Shown here: piece by piece, positions 13,086-24,519 of the stretch
Layout: every line of letters starts with the position of its first letter
How positions within the stretch are numbered: position 1 is the first letter of the stretch
NCBI GenBank assembly: GCA_016758965.1
Contig: JAEPRB010000288.1
Location: 1-46,729 of the forward strand
Reading direction: 5' to 3'
Source of the DNA: Circinella minor
Taxonomy: Eukaryota; Mucoromycota; Mucoromycetes; Mucorales; Lichtheimiaceae
DNA length: 46,729 nucleotides
Notes under the pieces: generated by a model
Databases searched by the model: none
What the model saw: only the letters and a program-made list of their open reading frames with translations
What the model was told of the DNA's origin: nothing
Program-made: the position numbers and the translations under genes

Positions 13086-15845
13086 AGAAAACAAACAAGA
13101 GAAAACCACAGAAAGTCCTATCAAATTATTATTTTACTAATATTCAATTTATTGATCCAAACAGTTCCATTTTTATTATCATTTTCATATCTCTTCTTTT
13201 TACATCTTCTATATATCTCTCCAAATATCTTTCTCTTTTTCTTCCACGTTTTTATATTTTTTGCTTCATTCAACGCTTAAAAACATAAATTTACCAATAG
13301 CTATTTTATCATACATCTTTCATAAGTTTAAATGCATGTTCAATAACTCAATTAACATCATAGTTTCAAACAGTGCTTTCTATATTTTTTTAGAGCTCAA
13401 TATATTTTTATAACAATTTATCCTTTCTACATTCGCCATAATTACTTTTGGTTGGTATATCCTTTTACGCTTACATACTATAACAATTTTCTCGATACAA
13501 ATGTCAATTGAACCATTATTTTTAAATAAATACGTATGTACAAGTAAACCATATATGATTTTACATGACTTTACAGAATATTACAGTATTTATATTTTTT
13601 TGCTCATATTTTACCTGATTCTCAAATAGGTATAGTCCACAGGGTTTTTACATGATTTCACAGGATTTTACAGGATTTTAGAGTGTTTACAACGCCGATA
13701 TCATTTTATTTTTGCTCCACAAGATTTTTACATGATTTCACGGGATTTTACAAGATTTTTTCGCTCTATTTCCAAATTAAGAATAGCGCACAGGATTTTT
13801 ACAGGATTTCACAGGATTTTTTTTATGGTGATAGTTTGTTAATTGATTTAGTTAGAAGAAAAATATATATAAAATAATTTGGTTTTAGTATACATTTAAT
13901 TTTAATATTAAGTATAAAAGTAAAAAAAAAAAAAGCTTACACCATCTCTTATGAAATAATCTCTTGTATTATTTAATACCTTAACAACAAGAGTTAAAAG
14001 AAGTCACTTGTTGGAATAATCATGTAAAAATGATGATAAAAAAAAGGGTCCTTTTTATTATTATTGTAAATCAAAGAAAGATTGGATATTAGATGATATT
14101 CATGATATTTTTTTATAACTACTGCTTAATATATAATACTACGTACGTACTAGTTATTTACATATAATTACACAATCAAGAAAGATATAAAATACGTATT
14201 AAGCTAAATCTTGTCTATAGTTATTTTTATTTTTTCAATTATATAATCCCGTCAACGAAACAATTTGTAATAAATAAACCATTTTTACTTTAATGATATG
14301 TTGGTATTTATACAGTGACACTTGTTTTATACATCTTTTTTTTTTTTTTAGTGAACATCCCTACTTATACAAAAGCACTCAAATTGATTTGTTATCTTAC
14401 AAAAAGTTTTAGTGGCAATTGAGTGTTTGAAAAGGTCCGTGCTTTTCTTCGGAGTTAGCTTGAGGAGCAAAAACCAACTTTTTCATCACCATGACAATAA
14501 AAGTATGTCACTTCTTTAAACCGTGTTCTTTTAAAATTTACCTTTCTTTTCAAGTTTTATTGTGACATAACTTATACTTTACTTAGTTATACTATCACGA
14601 TGACTGATATTTGTTATTTTTACTAATTGTGAAAACCAAGTCATGACGCTGAAATTCAAATAATGAAAATGGTACACGGTAAAAAAAAAAAAAAAAGTTA
14701 TAAAAAGGGTTGTCTTTTGGATCCACTTTTTTTTTTTCTTTTTTCTTGAATGTTGCATCCTTTTTCCTGGGTCACTTCAAAAAAAATAGGAGGAAATACG
14801 CCAGTGGTTAGGTTGATTTATTTTGCAAGTTTTTATTTTCTTCCCCATTATAAAAAACAAAAAGGATAATTTAATACCTAATAAGAAAATGATAAAAAAA
14901 ATATATATATATATTCCTATTATAGTAATAATAATAGTAATAACTTATTTTGTTTACATGGCATTGTACTTATTTATATTAAAGTGCTGCTTTAAAAAAA
15001 AAGGTATTTTTGCTAAACAACATGTCGTTATACAAACACACGCGTATATTATTTAAAAAAGTATGTTATATATATATATATATATATATTTTGCTTAGGC
15101 AAATGTGTCAGGATCAACTAAATCTTTTATTATATTAAAGTGAAAAAAAAAATTGGTTGCTATTTTCTCTCTCTACCTTCTCACGCGAACGCAAACATCT
15201 TCTTTAGAATGATAGGTAGCATGCGACTTTTTAGAATGAAAGTAAACCAGTTTTTTAAGATATCATACGTTTACATCTATTTACTCAAAATATGGGACCT
15301 TCAAGTAACTAGTAAATATTCACGCTATTACCCATGTTACTGCTACTACTCTTACTTAGTACCTACTGTTGCTAGGTTAATTAAAACAAAAGTAATTGAT
15401 ATAAATATGGAAGTATATGAACTATTACAACCATTTTGTTTTTAACTTTTTAATAAAAATTAAAATTTCTATCCATGATCCCATATTAACTTGAGTACCC
15501 TTTGATCTTTTACCAAAAGATTACGTATATACATATAGACAGTGAACAGTGTAGGATGTATGTTATATAAGAATATTAAATATATTTTTTTTGTATCAAT
15601 TCTATATTATCTACATACAAAAAAAAAAAAGCCCATGTATATATATATATATATATAACATATATTTTAAAGATTTAAAGGGGGGGATATGCTTTTTTAA
15701 CCTATAACAATTTTTTTTTTTTTTTTTTTTTTTTTGGCTCAGATATAATAATTTCCCAACAAGACAACTTTTTTTTTTTTTTGGTACTTATTTTTCTTTT
15801 ACTTTTTTTTTTTTTTTGCATAATCACACCCGCATTTATAAAATA
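13086..15845. other. Gene-poor region upstream of PRP31
   Basis: Contains the nested satellite at 13560-13826, a TACGTACGTA palindrome near 14141, (TA)n tracts at about 15070-15090 and 15637-15656, and several T runs of more than 15 just before PRP31 (15710-15735, 15770-15818). Two frames at 14823-15056 and 15140-15445 have compositions expected of AT-rich noncoding DNA and match nothing I know. No RNA gene was recognised. Confidence 0.5.
13560..13826. repeat. Nested satellite of ~10-bp ACAGGATTTT units
   Basis: Three clear blocks start at 13638, 13718 and 13789. Each is built of three or four degenerate 10-11-bp units of the form ACAGGATTTT or ACATGATTTC. A weaker block lies at about 13560-13615. 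Blocks are 70-80 bp apart and the spacers between them are also related (TTTGCTC..AAATTA..AATAG). This is therefore a higher-order tandem repeat of a short unit. Confidence 0.75.
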
Positions 15846-17806
15846 ATGTCATCCCTTGCCGATGAATTAGCTGCCGATCTCGACTTTTCTGACGATCAAG
15901 CTGAAAATAGCGATGACGAACAACAACAACAAGAAGAAGAAGAACATAAAAATGATCCCATGGATACAGAACAAGATCAAAAAAAATCATTATCACCTTC
16001 TTCTTCTTCTTCTTCTTCTTCTTCACCTTCTCAACAAGAACACACCAGTCAGAGTGTTCATAATGTTTGTCATTTTTTTCAAAATGAACAAACCAAAAAA
16101 ACGTTGGAGGTAAAACAGAGTCTACCCATGTGTGCGTATTTTGGGTGCTCAATGGAAACTCTCTCTTAAGATTTTTTTTTTTTTTTTTTTTTGGGGTACT
16201 ATTCATCATTGGGGGGTTGACTTAAACTTTTTGTTTAAATTATATACATCTTTAGCGTATCGATTTTTTCAAGTCTAAAGATAATGAAACACAAAAACTT
16301 TCTAGAGCACCAACAGAAGAAGAAGAAGAATATAAATTAATTGTCAATGCAAATAGTATGACAGCCGATATTGATGGCGAAATTCAAGTAGTTCACAAGG
16401 TAATAATAATAATTAAAAGAGGCACTTTTTTTCTTTATATTTATATATTTATTGCTAACATTAAACGCCTTTTTTTTTCTAAAAAAAAAAAAAAAAAAAA
16501 AAAATTCAAGTTCATTCGAGATCATTATGCTTTACGATTCCCAGAACTTGAATCCCTTATTCTTAATCCAATGGACTATGCACGCACTGTAAAAGCTATT
16601 GGTAATACCGAAGAAATCAGTACAACCGACCTTAAATCAATTCTTCCTTCAGCAACGATCATGGTGATTAGTGTAACAGCAACAACCACTTCTGGAAAAC
16701 CTTTATCAGATCAAGAATGGAAAATGACAGAAGAAGGATGTGATATGGCATTAAAATTAGATGCTGCCAAAAAAAAGATTATTGATTATGTTGAATCACG
16801 TATGGCATTAGTAGCACCGAATATGTCGAATGTGGTAGGAAGTTCTACTGCAGCCAAACTATTGACAGCTGCTGGTGGATTATCAGCATTTTGTAAAATT
16901 CCTGCATGTAATGTACAAGTCCTTGGTAATAATAAAAAGACAAATACTGGATTTTCAAGTGCAAGTATGGAACGACATACAGGTTATATATATGGATCAG
17001 ATATGGTTCTTGCTGTACCAAGTGATTTAAGACGTAAAGCAACCAAAATTATTGCTGCTAAATGTGTATTAGCTGCACGTATTGATGTTATGAATACTTC
17101 TCCAACAGGTAAGACAAAAAAACAAAAATTCATTATTATTATTAAGCTAGGAGAGGAAGAGTAGAGATACTAATTATGTATATTTAGGTGAAGCTGGTCA
17201 AAAAATGAGAGTGGATATTGATCAAAAAATTGAAAAATTACAAGAACCACCACCATCCAAAAACACCAAAGCACTTCCTGTACCTGATGAAGGTCCAAAG
17301 AAACGACGTGGTGGCAAACGGTAATTATTATAAGATACACACACACATATATATATATAGGTCATGTTTTTTCTTTCAAAATTTTTTACTAATGACCATT
17401 CATTTCTTTCTTTTTTTTTTTTTTTTTTGTTTTGTTTAGTGTACGACGACAAAAAGAAGCTTATGCAATGACAGAATTACGAGCTGCACGTAATCGAATG
17501 GCATTTGGTGAAGCTGAAGAAGAAGTAGAATATGGTGATGAATCAGAAGGTTTAGGTATGGCAGCTAAACAATTGGGTAAAATTCGTGCTTCTATTGCAG
17601 ATAAAAGGAATAAAGTCAAGGTACCCAAAAAATATCAACAAAAAACATATGGATCAAGTGGTATTACTTCTGGTTTAGCTTCTTCATTAGCATTTACACC
17701 TGTTCAAGGTATTGAATTAATTGATCCACAAGCACAAGCTGAAAGAGCCAAAAAAGCAAATGAAAAATATTTCGGTGATGGTGCATTTTCTATTGTCAAA
17801 AAATAA
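15846..17806 (+). CDS. PRP31: U4/U6 small nuclear ribonucleoprotein Prp31
   Basis: Nuclear splicing factor that binds the U4 5' stem-loop together with Snu13/15.5K and bridges U4/U6 to U5 in the tri-snRNP. Five exons (15846-16109, 16256-16399, 16511-17108, 17188-17320, 17440-17806) join in phase to 502 codons (501 aa), nearly the length of the human protein. Exon 1 encodes an acidic, Gln/Glu- and Ser-rich tail, exon 2 continues into the coiled-coil region, and exon 3 holds the NOP domain. Within it are [13 protein letters not shown], a GYIYGSDMV segment and [19 protein letters not shown]. The C-terminus has the basic [11 protein letters not shown] segment and the Prp31-specific tail. The start is ATG at 15846 (MSSLADELA); the frame before it has no ATG. 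A (TCT)n run at about 15999-16023 codes for a serine stretch. Confidence 0.95.
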
Positions 17807-18125
17807 AAAATAAATTATTATTATTATTATTTTTTGCATATATAATGTATAATTGAAATACAAGATGAGAGGGGGGTTTTTTTTATGAGGGGTTTGAGGA
17901 GGAGAAGTAGTATGTTGAATGGATATAGGGTGGTTTATTATTATTATAATTAGGATAAAAAAAAAATTGTTGAATGGAAAATTGTGTGTGATTGAAGAAG
18001 AAAGGGATGAAGAACAAAGAAGGTTAAATCACTAAAAAAATGATTATATGAAAAAAGGATGGGTAAAAAAAAGGGGGGGGGGAGGAAAGATGTAATGACA
18101 TATATTCTATTATTATTATTATTAT
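17807..18125. other. Shared 3' region between convergent genes
   Basis: A 319-bp gap between PRP31 (+) and the kinase gene (-), which converge here. It contains TTA repeats on both sides (about 17812-17830 and 18108-18126) and a G-run near 18075. No gene is seen. Confidence 0.5.
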
Positions 18126-19716
18126 TTAAATTTCCAATTCTGCCATGGATTGATCAATATGTTTCAATTTAAGAAATACATCACATCCATAACCATTCAT
18201 GGATACTAATGTAAATGATCCACCAAAATAACGTGCATACATACGTGCTAAAGGTAATCCAAATCTATTTCAATTTATAAGTCAAAAGTCATTAAGAAAG
18301 AAAAAAAAAAAAAAAACTACAATCCTCTTTTTTGAAAAAAAAAAAAAAAAAAAAAAGATTAACTTTTTACCCTAATCCAGCCAATGGACCACCAATGCCA
18401 CTTTGCATTGCCATTTCTGCAATTCCTGTAAAAATATTAGATGGATCTTCATCTTCAGATGCTTTGGCTACTGTTGTATAAGAATATTCAAATACTTGAT
18501 TTAAATCATCTTCAGCCACACCTCCACCTTGATCACGAATTCGAATCGAAATATCTTCTTGACCATGACTAATTGTAATTTGAATAGGGGGTGGTTGGGA
18601 TAACCCACGTTTTTTTGCAAATTCTACTGTAGCTCTTTGTGCATTTTTTAATAATTCGGTTAAAATATATTCGAGATGAACAGGAATATAAGTAAATGTA
18701 GCATCGGTATGACCATCCATGATGGTTTCTGGACTCGCTCCATAATTGAATTCACATAATTCGGCCACAAAATCTGAACATTGTTTTACCAATTGAGCAG
18801 GATTTAATTGCGTATCAATGATACCAATATATGAATTATCCGTGGTATCCCCTGTTTGTTCTTGTCGTACTAATGCAATCATTTGTTCTGCAATTAATCG
18901 AATACCTATTCGAGCATGAATCATATCATCCAAAAATGCAGCAACATCTTGTGCGTGCATATATTGTTTACATTCCAAAAATCCTATCGTTTTTTTTTTT
19001 TTTCATATAGAAATATATATATATATTTGTCAATTTTCAAGTAATTATTTATAATAATTGGTATTTTATTTTTTTTAGGAGGGGAGGGGGGTTGGGTGGG
19101 TTACCTCGTGCCAGTGTAGGAATATTATCTGCATGACGATCTACCAAATCTTTTAAATTTTCAGAATATTCAATATCGTCATTGGGTGTACGGTCATGTG
19201 AAAAAGGTTCTAAACTTTCAAACGATTCATAATAAAGTTTATAAATCTCTTTAATGTAAGGATTGGTACCCACAATAAATGGTAATGTTTGAAACGCACG
19301 AACACGTCTTGCAAGACGAACAGGTAATTCTGTACGAGCATATTGAGCACATTCTCGTAAACTGGCTTTCGTTAATGGGGGTTGACCAAAACGAACAAGT
19401 TGACTTAGTGTAACAGGACGTATAGGTCGATTGGCATACTAAATGGAAATAACAAAAAAAAAAAAAAAAAAAAAGGAAAGGAGTTTTATAAATATTGAGT
19501 TATTACAAACATATATATATATATATATATATATCTAACCGTAATGATCTTATCATCGTAAAAAGCATGAGCAGCCAATTTTTCATTCGTTTTTGTAGTA
19601 ATAGTTCGTTTAATGAATAGATTTGTTTTTGATGATCGTGTTATTAATGATGGTATTGAAGAATGATGAATATAATAACGTGGCCATAAAGACCGAAATG
19701 TACAAGAAAGATTCAT
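18126..19716 (-). CDS. Mitochondrial BCKDH/pyruvate dehydrogenase kinase family protein
   Basis: Mitochondrial Ser kinase of the GHKL fold that inactivates a 2-oxoacid dehydrogenase complex by phosphorylating E1-alpha. Four exons (19540-19716, 19105-19438, 18371-18983, 18126-18264) join in phase to 421 codons (420 aa). The N-terminus is basic and Ser/Thr-rich without acids, like a matrix-targeting sequence. The four-helix regulatory domain follows (PVRLARRVRAFQTLPFIVG). The ATP-binding motifs are the N-box ELLKNAQRAT, G1 DQGGGV, and G2 GLGFGLP, which is created across the last intron. Overall it looks closer to branched-chain ketoacid dehydrogenase kinase and yeast Pkp1/Pkp2 than to animal PDK1-4, so the substrate is uncertain. 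The donor of intron 1 is GTTAGA, a non-consensus form. Confidence 0.88.
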
Positions 19717-20061
19717 TTATTTTTCCTCTTGTTTGTAAAAGGGGTGGTAAAAAGATACTTTTTTAATTCTATACGTATTGGCACTAAAAGAAGGAGTTCT
19801 TTTTTTTTTTTTTTGAGAAAGGGAAAAAGCGGCGTGGGAATAATTATTCCAATCCTACGTGTCAAATATTTTCTAATATATATATATATATAGTATGGAA
19901 ACACTTTTATGTATTTGTATATACAAAAAATAAAATAACGAGATTAATGCAAATAAAATGAGAAAAGAGAAAGAAAGAGAACCAAATGAGAAGCAAAGAA
20001 AATGTAAATGATAATAATAATAATAATAATAATAATATATAAATGATAAATAAATAATGAA
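19717..20061. other. Short intergenic gap
   Basis: Lies between the kinase start and the transporter stop, both on the minus strand. It holds T and TA runs, (AAT)n at about 20010-20035 and a TACGTA at about 19772. No gene is seen. Confidence 0.5.
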
Positions 20062-22425
20062 TTATGATGATGCACTTTGCGTGGTAGCAAGATCAGCTAA
20101 ATTATTTGATGATAAAAATGCAAATGATATAACAAGTAAACTTGCACATATAACATCAATAATAGCAGTTCTATTATAATTTAAGTTAGTTAATTCATAA
20201 TATATATATATATATATATATTTAAAAAGTTTAAAAGAAATACTAATATACTTACAGATAAGGTAATACATAGTTATCAGGATCATAACCACGTTTCCAA
20301 AATGTCAATGTCATATATTTTCCCATTTTCAATGCAATTAAAGTCTATTATATATATATATATATATATTTAGTTGAGGTAGTACAAAAAATATGCACTC
20401 TATTTAGTTATATAAACATCCAAAAAAAAAAAAAAAAAACACCATCTTAAGAAAAAATAAATAAACTTACACTGAGCATAGCAACAATAAAATAAGTAAC
20501 AGCAAATGAAAAAGTAAAATCCAAATGACCCAAATCAAGAATCCAAGTTAATACCAAAAACAAGATTTGTACGGGTATATTCATAGCTAACAAAGTCCAT
20601 TCTACTAATGTATATTGTTCTTGAGTCCCTGCATGTAAACATGTACTGATACGTGATGCATAAATAGATCCCAAGTTCCCTGCCAGACCACATAAAATGG
20701 GAGTTAACATGGCAAGTCCTCTATATTGTTCTACATAACGTTCTAATACAAGACCCGCAAAACTAAAATAAAAATAAATAAAAAAAAAAACATTTCCCAT
20801 TTTTTGCGTATAGGTGTGTGAAATGAATAACAGATGATTCTTTCTTACTAACTATTATATAATATATAAATTATTTTTACCTTGATATAAGCATGGCAAA
20901 AATAATAGGTGACCATCCTGATAAAAGTAATTCTTTTACATGTTTATTCTTCCATACACTTTTTGCAAAAAATGGAATGGAAAATGTCATGACAACAAAT
21001 AATCCCAAACTAAGTGTTGAACCTATGACAACAAGGGTTTATTTTTTATTTTTAATACTGATAAGTTGACATAATCTATATGAAAATTAAAATAAAAACT
21101 TACCACCACTATTTGAAAGTGCTTGAGCACAACCTGCAAGAATACCTAGTGTAACCACATCACCTAAAGATGAAGCCATTGGACATGCAATATTATCTAT
21201 AAATATTACCGGAGTTTTTAGTACCCAGATAAAAAAGAGAAAAAAAAAAAAAAGGGGGAGGGGGAGAGAGAGAAAAACGGCTTTACCTGGATCAATTTTC
21301 AGTTTACGACTTAAAATAATTAAAAGACACATAAAAACACCCAAAACCAAAGAAGAAACAGTAGCAGAAATCATTGAACTTGTAATAATTAAAATACTGT
21401 CAGAAACAGTAGCAGGTTCATCAGGATGTTCAATGATACCCAAAATAAATGAAAAAAGACCAGCAATCGAACCGGCAATTAAGGCCTGGACTTGTATTAA
21501 AGATAAATTACCCCATACTAATGAATTTCTTGTATTCGGATCATCTAAATCACCTAAATTGGCCTATTATATATATATATATATATATATATAATTATTA
21601 ATTTCATATATCTATTTGTTTTTTCTCTCCTCCTCCTCCTCCTCCCCCCCCCCACTCCCTCCTCCTCCTTTCAATCTTTTCATAATAATTTTATTACTGT
21701 TTTTTTATTAAACTTACAGAAGTTGAAAATCTTGCAGCCAAGTTCATCTCGAGGTTTCCTTTTAAATTCAGGAGTACAGGAACAAGAATGAATAGCTCCG
21801 ATATTTCAACAAATACTTCCCAATGCTAAAATAAATAAATTAGTTCCACAATTTTTTTTTGGTTTGTCAATTTCATGATTATTATTTTTACCTGAAATAT
21901 ATCCATCATCCAACCTGCAACGACTAAACCTACTACAGACATTAATAATGATGGAAGTGCCTAAGAGTATTTGTTTTTTTTTTTTTAAAAGAAAAAAAAA
22001 ATTAGATCCATTATTCCTCTTTTTTATTTCTTACCCTTGTTGCCTAACCCTTGACACAAAAAAAAAAAAAAAAAAGAAGGACTTACTTGACTTGCTAAAC
22101 GAAGACCTCCTTTTATTTCAGTTGAAGCACATATAGAATTATTTTCATTATTTTCATTATAGATATGATGTGTAGAAGATACTTCTATTGATTCTCTTGA
22201 TGTATCAGGTTGAATAGGTGCTTTAAAATGAATAAATGAAGAAGTGGATGAACTTCGTGCATGATGTGGATGTCGAGAAGATGAACGATTGGCTTCTACA
22301 TCAAGTCGTAATTCTTTATTATTATTTTCGAGATCATGGGTTCTAATTTGTAATTCAATGGCTTCGTCGTCGTCGTCTGGCTCTTCTTTTGTAATAGGTT
22401 TTAAAGCTGTATATGAATGTGACAT
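20062..22425 (-). CDS. SLC41/MgtE-like divalent cation (Mg2+) transporter
   Basis: Integral membrane Mg2+ transporter of the eukaryotic SLC41 family, built of two MgtE half-domains. Nine exons (22087-22425, 21892-21960, 21718-21825, 21287-21563, 21104-21196, 20881-21022, 20471-20762, 20256-20344, 20062-20170) join in phase to 506 codons (505 aa), the usual SLC41 length. The first ~113 residues are hydrophilic and acidic (DDDDE) and probably cytosolic. The first half-domain carries the family hallmark [20 protein letters not shown], and [18 protein letters not shown] follows. The second half repeats the pattern as [21 protein letters not shown]. Several hydrophobic helices lie between. The start is the first ATG (MSHSYTALK). 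Which cation it carries and in which membrane cannot be told from sequence alone. Confidence 0.92.
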
Positions 22426-22693
22426 ATTTATGTATATATATGTATATATAGAATAGTTATAATTATTATTGATGATTTATATGAAACTAGAAAACGAAAA
22501 AAAAAAATACAATGTACGTAAATAATAATAATAATAATAATAATAAAGCAGATAGCGAAAAGAGAGAAGAAAGGGTATGCAGACCGAGGAGGAGGAGAGA
22601 AGGAAGGATAAAAGTGTTTGGATTAAAAAAAAAAAAGGATCTAAAATAAAAACATTTTATAAAGACGACGATCTTTATGGTAACACAAGAAAT

Positions 22694-24274
22694 TTATCGA
22701 AAACTTAATCCGACACCCCATATCCCGATGAATAATGTAAATGATATCATTAAAATCCATATCCTTTCACTTTTTCTTGATCTTTCATTTCTTATTTTCC
22801 AAGCTTCTAAAGCAAGAATTTGTTGTTGTAATTCTTGAAATTCTGTTTGCATATCATCTGTTCTTCTTTTATATTTTCTTTTCATTCGATAAATTTCTTG
22901 TTCCAATGAATCCATTCGATCATGCAACATCATTTGAGGATCGACAATGGTAGTTGTTCCTGTTGTTGTCGGAGCTTGTTGTGTTATTGCAGTTGTTGTT
23001 GTTGTTGTTGTAGGAGGAGGAGGTATTGGACTATTATTATGATAATCACTGGTATTTGTACTTATGGTATTATCATTGTTATTATTTGTTGTTACTGCTG
23101 TATGAATGATTTTAGATGTACGCTGTTGTTGTCCTTGTATTTTTTTTTCTTTTTTTTGTTGTTGTCGTAAAGAAGTAGATAATAATCCAAGTGCTTGTAT
23201 TTCATAATGTAACTTTTCAACCATACTAGCCATATACACATTTTGTATTAATATGCCTTGTGACAAATATTCTCGTTTCAATGGCATATTACCAACTACC
23301 ATACTATCGGATATAACACGAGATGGATGTTTCTTCATGGTTCCACCTAGTGATAATGTTTGTAAATCATATAACAATCCTTGCATTACATCCCATATGG
23401 CATTCGATACTGGTTTTTTATTATCCCCTTCCATCATTTCATGTCCATCTTCTTCATGATCCAGTAAAAAATCATCTTGTTGTTGTTGATCTAATTTATG
23501 TTGTTGTTGAAATGTCTCATAGGCATGAATGGCCCAACGTACCAATCCATTTTCCATTCGATCTTTACAAATCATTCCTGGTTGTCGTTGTATTCGTGAA
23601 ATTTGAGTTCTAATTTTTCTTGATCCTGACAAAACTTCTAATCCATTCCCTGGTATAGTATATGTTTCCAAAAGAGCACTTGTCGAATACATGATATTAG
23701 GAATCGATTCAATTTTCCAATTATGAACTAATTCATTTCTTACTAAATTATCCGAAGAGAAACAATCATCTAATTGAGATGTTAAAAGATAGTGTAATTC
23801 ATGTTCTACACCAAGGACACTCGCCATATGTCGTGCTTTCGGTAATGATACCCAAACATCACAAAAAGGAAATTGAGGTAGTAAGAAATCAATTTGATAA
23901 TGATGATCTTGACTATAGATAGTGTTATTATTGTTATTGTTGTTTAATTTAAAAAGAAAAAGACCTTCTGTCAAAGTTAAGCCACATGCTTTCCAAAGCT
24001 GTCCTGCTGATATGACATGGTGGTCGAGATCGTAGTCAATGAGACGATAAATGGGTGTTCCATGCCATTCACATTGAAATGTGGGAAACATTCGGTTTTT
24101 GTTTTTAATGAATAATGCATCATGGTCTGCACTCGCTTCCCAATTATATAACAGTTGAAATTGAATGGGTAATGGAGGTGGTAAACTGGATGAGGATGGT
24201 GAAATAGGATTGTCTTCTTCCTCGTTAGTATCATTGTTATTGTTGTCAAGTTCTTCATTTTTATAATGATTCAT
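22694..24274 (-). CDS. Tail-anchored APSES/KilA-N-like protein (Bqt4-like)
   Basis: Single-exon gene of 526 aa. The N-terminal third (about residues 50-180) reads like an APSES/KilA-N fold: YDLDHHVISAGQLWKACGLT, then VWVSLPKARHMASVLGV. The middle is low-complexity (Asn, Gln and Thr/Pro tracts). The C-terminus has a predicted coiled coil (HDRMDSLEQEIYRMKRK onward) followed by one hydrophobic segment (WILMISFTLFIGIWGVGLSF) at the very end. APSES domain plus C-terminal membrane anchor is the architecture of S. pombe Bqt4, which tethers telomeres to the inner nuclear membrane. That role is inferred from architecture only. The frame is open upstream to 24427, but that part is low-complexity. ATG at 24274 (MNHYKNEEL) is the natural start. 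Confidence 0.55.
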   Translation of the reverse strand: MNHYKNEELDNNNNDTNEEEDNPISPSSSSLPPPLPIQFQLLYNWEASADHDALFIKNKNRMFPTFQCEWHGTPIYRLIDYDLDHHVISAGQLWKACGLTLTEGLFLFKLNNNNNNNTIYSQDHHYQIDFLLPQFPFCDVWVSLPKARHMASVLGVEHELHYLLTSQLDDCFSSDNLVRNELVHNWKIESIPNIMYSTSALLETYTIPGNGLEVLSGSRKIRTQISRIQRQPGMICKDRMENGLVRWAIHAYETFQQQHKLDQQQQDDFLLDHEEDGHEMMEGDNKKPVSNAIWDVMQGLLYDLQTLSLGGTMKKHPSRVISDSMVVGNMPLKREYLSQGILIQNVYMASMVEKLHYEIQALGLLSTSLRQQQKKEKKIQGQQQRTSKIIHTAVTTNNNNDNTISTNTSDYHNNSPIPPPPTTTTTTTAITQQAPTTTGTTTIVDPQMMLHDRMDSLEQEIYRMKRKYKRRTDDMQTEFQELQQQILALEAWKIRNERSRKSERIWILMISFTLFIGIWGVGLSFR

Positions 24275-24519
24275 GGTTTTTTTTTTTTTTTTTCGGTTAT
24301 TATATACTTTTACAAAAGTTTTTTTTTTTAATGTTACGTTGTTTGTTTTTGTGTGTGTGTATATATATGAGTGGAAATAATAGGTATTTGTGAATGTATG
24401 TGTGAATGGTATGTGAAAGAAATACAAAAAGTGTGTGAGTTAGAGGAAAGAAAAGATAAGTTTTTTTTTTCATATAAAAAATATGGGTGTTACACATAAA
24501 CATGTGGTTTTTTTTTTTT

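Noticed and set aside
13560..13826. Possible CRISPR array
   Set aside because: Units are 10-11 bp and degenerate, spacers are related to each other, and the genome is eukaryotic.
14823..15445. Two plus-strand frames upstream of PRP31
   Set aside because: No recognisable motif, composition of AT-rich noncoding DNA, and no in-phase exons around them.
15799..16209. 136-codon minus-strand frame overlapping PRP31 exon 1
   Set aside because: Lys-rich ends come from T runs, and the overlapping plus-strand exon has clear Prp31 continuity.
22922..23170. Cys-rich plus-strand frame inside the Bqt4-like gene
   Set aside because: It is the antisense reading of GTT/TTG triplet repeats that encode Gln/Thr/Asn tracts. 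The minus-strand gene explains the sequence.
24275..24427. 51-residue N-terminal extension of the Bqt4-like frame
   Set aside because: It is low-complexity, carries TA/TG repeats and a poly-T run just before the in-frame ATG at 24274, and looks like 5' UTR.
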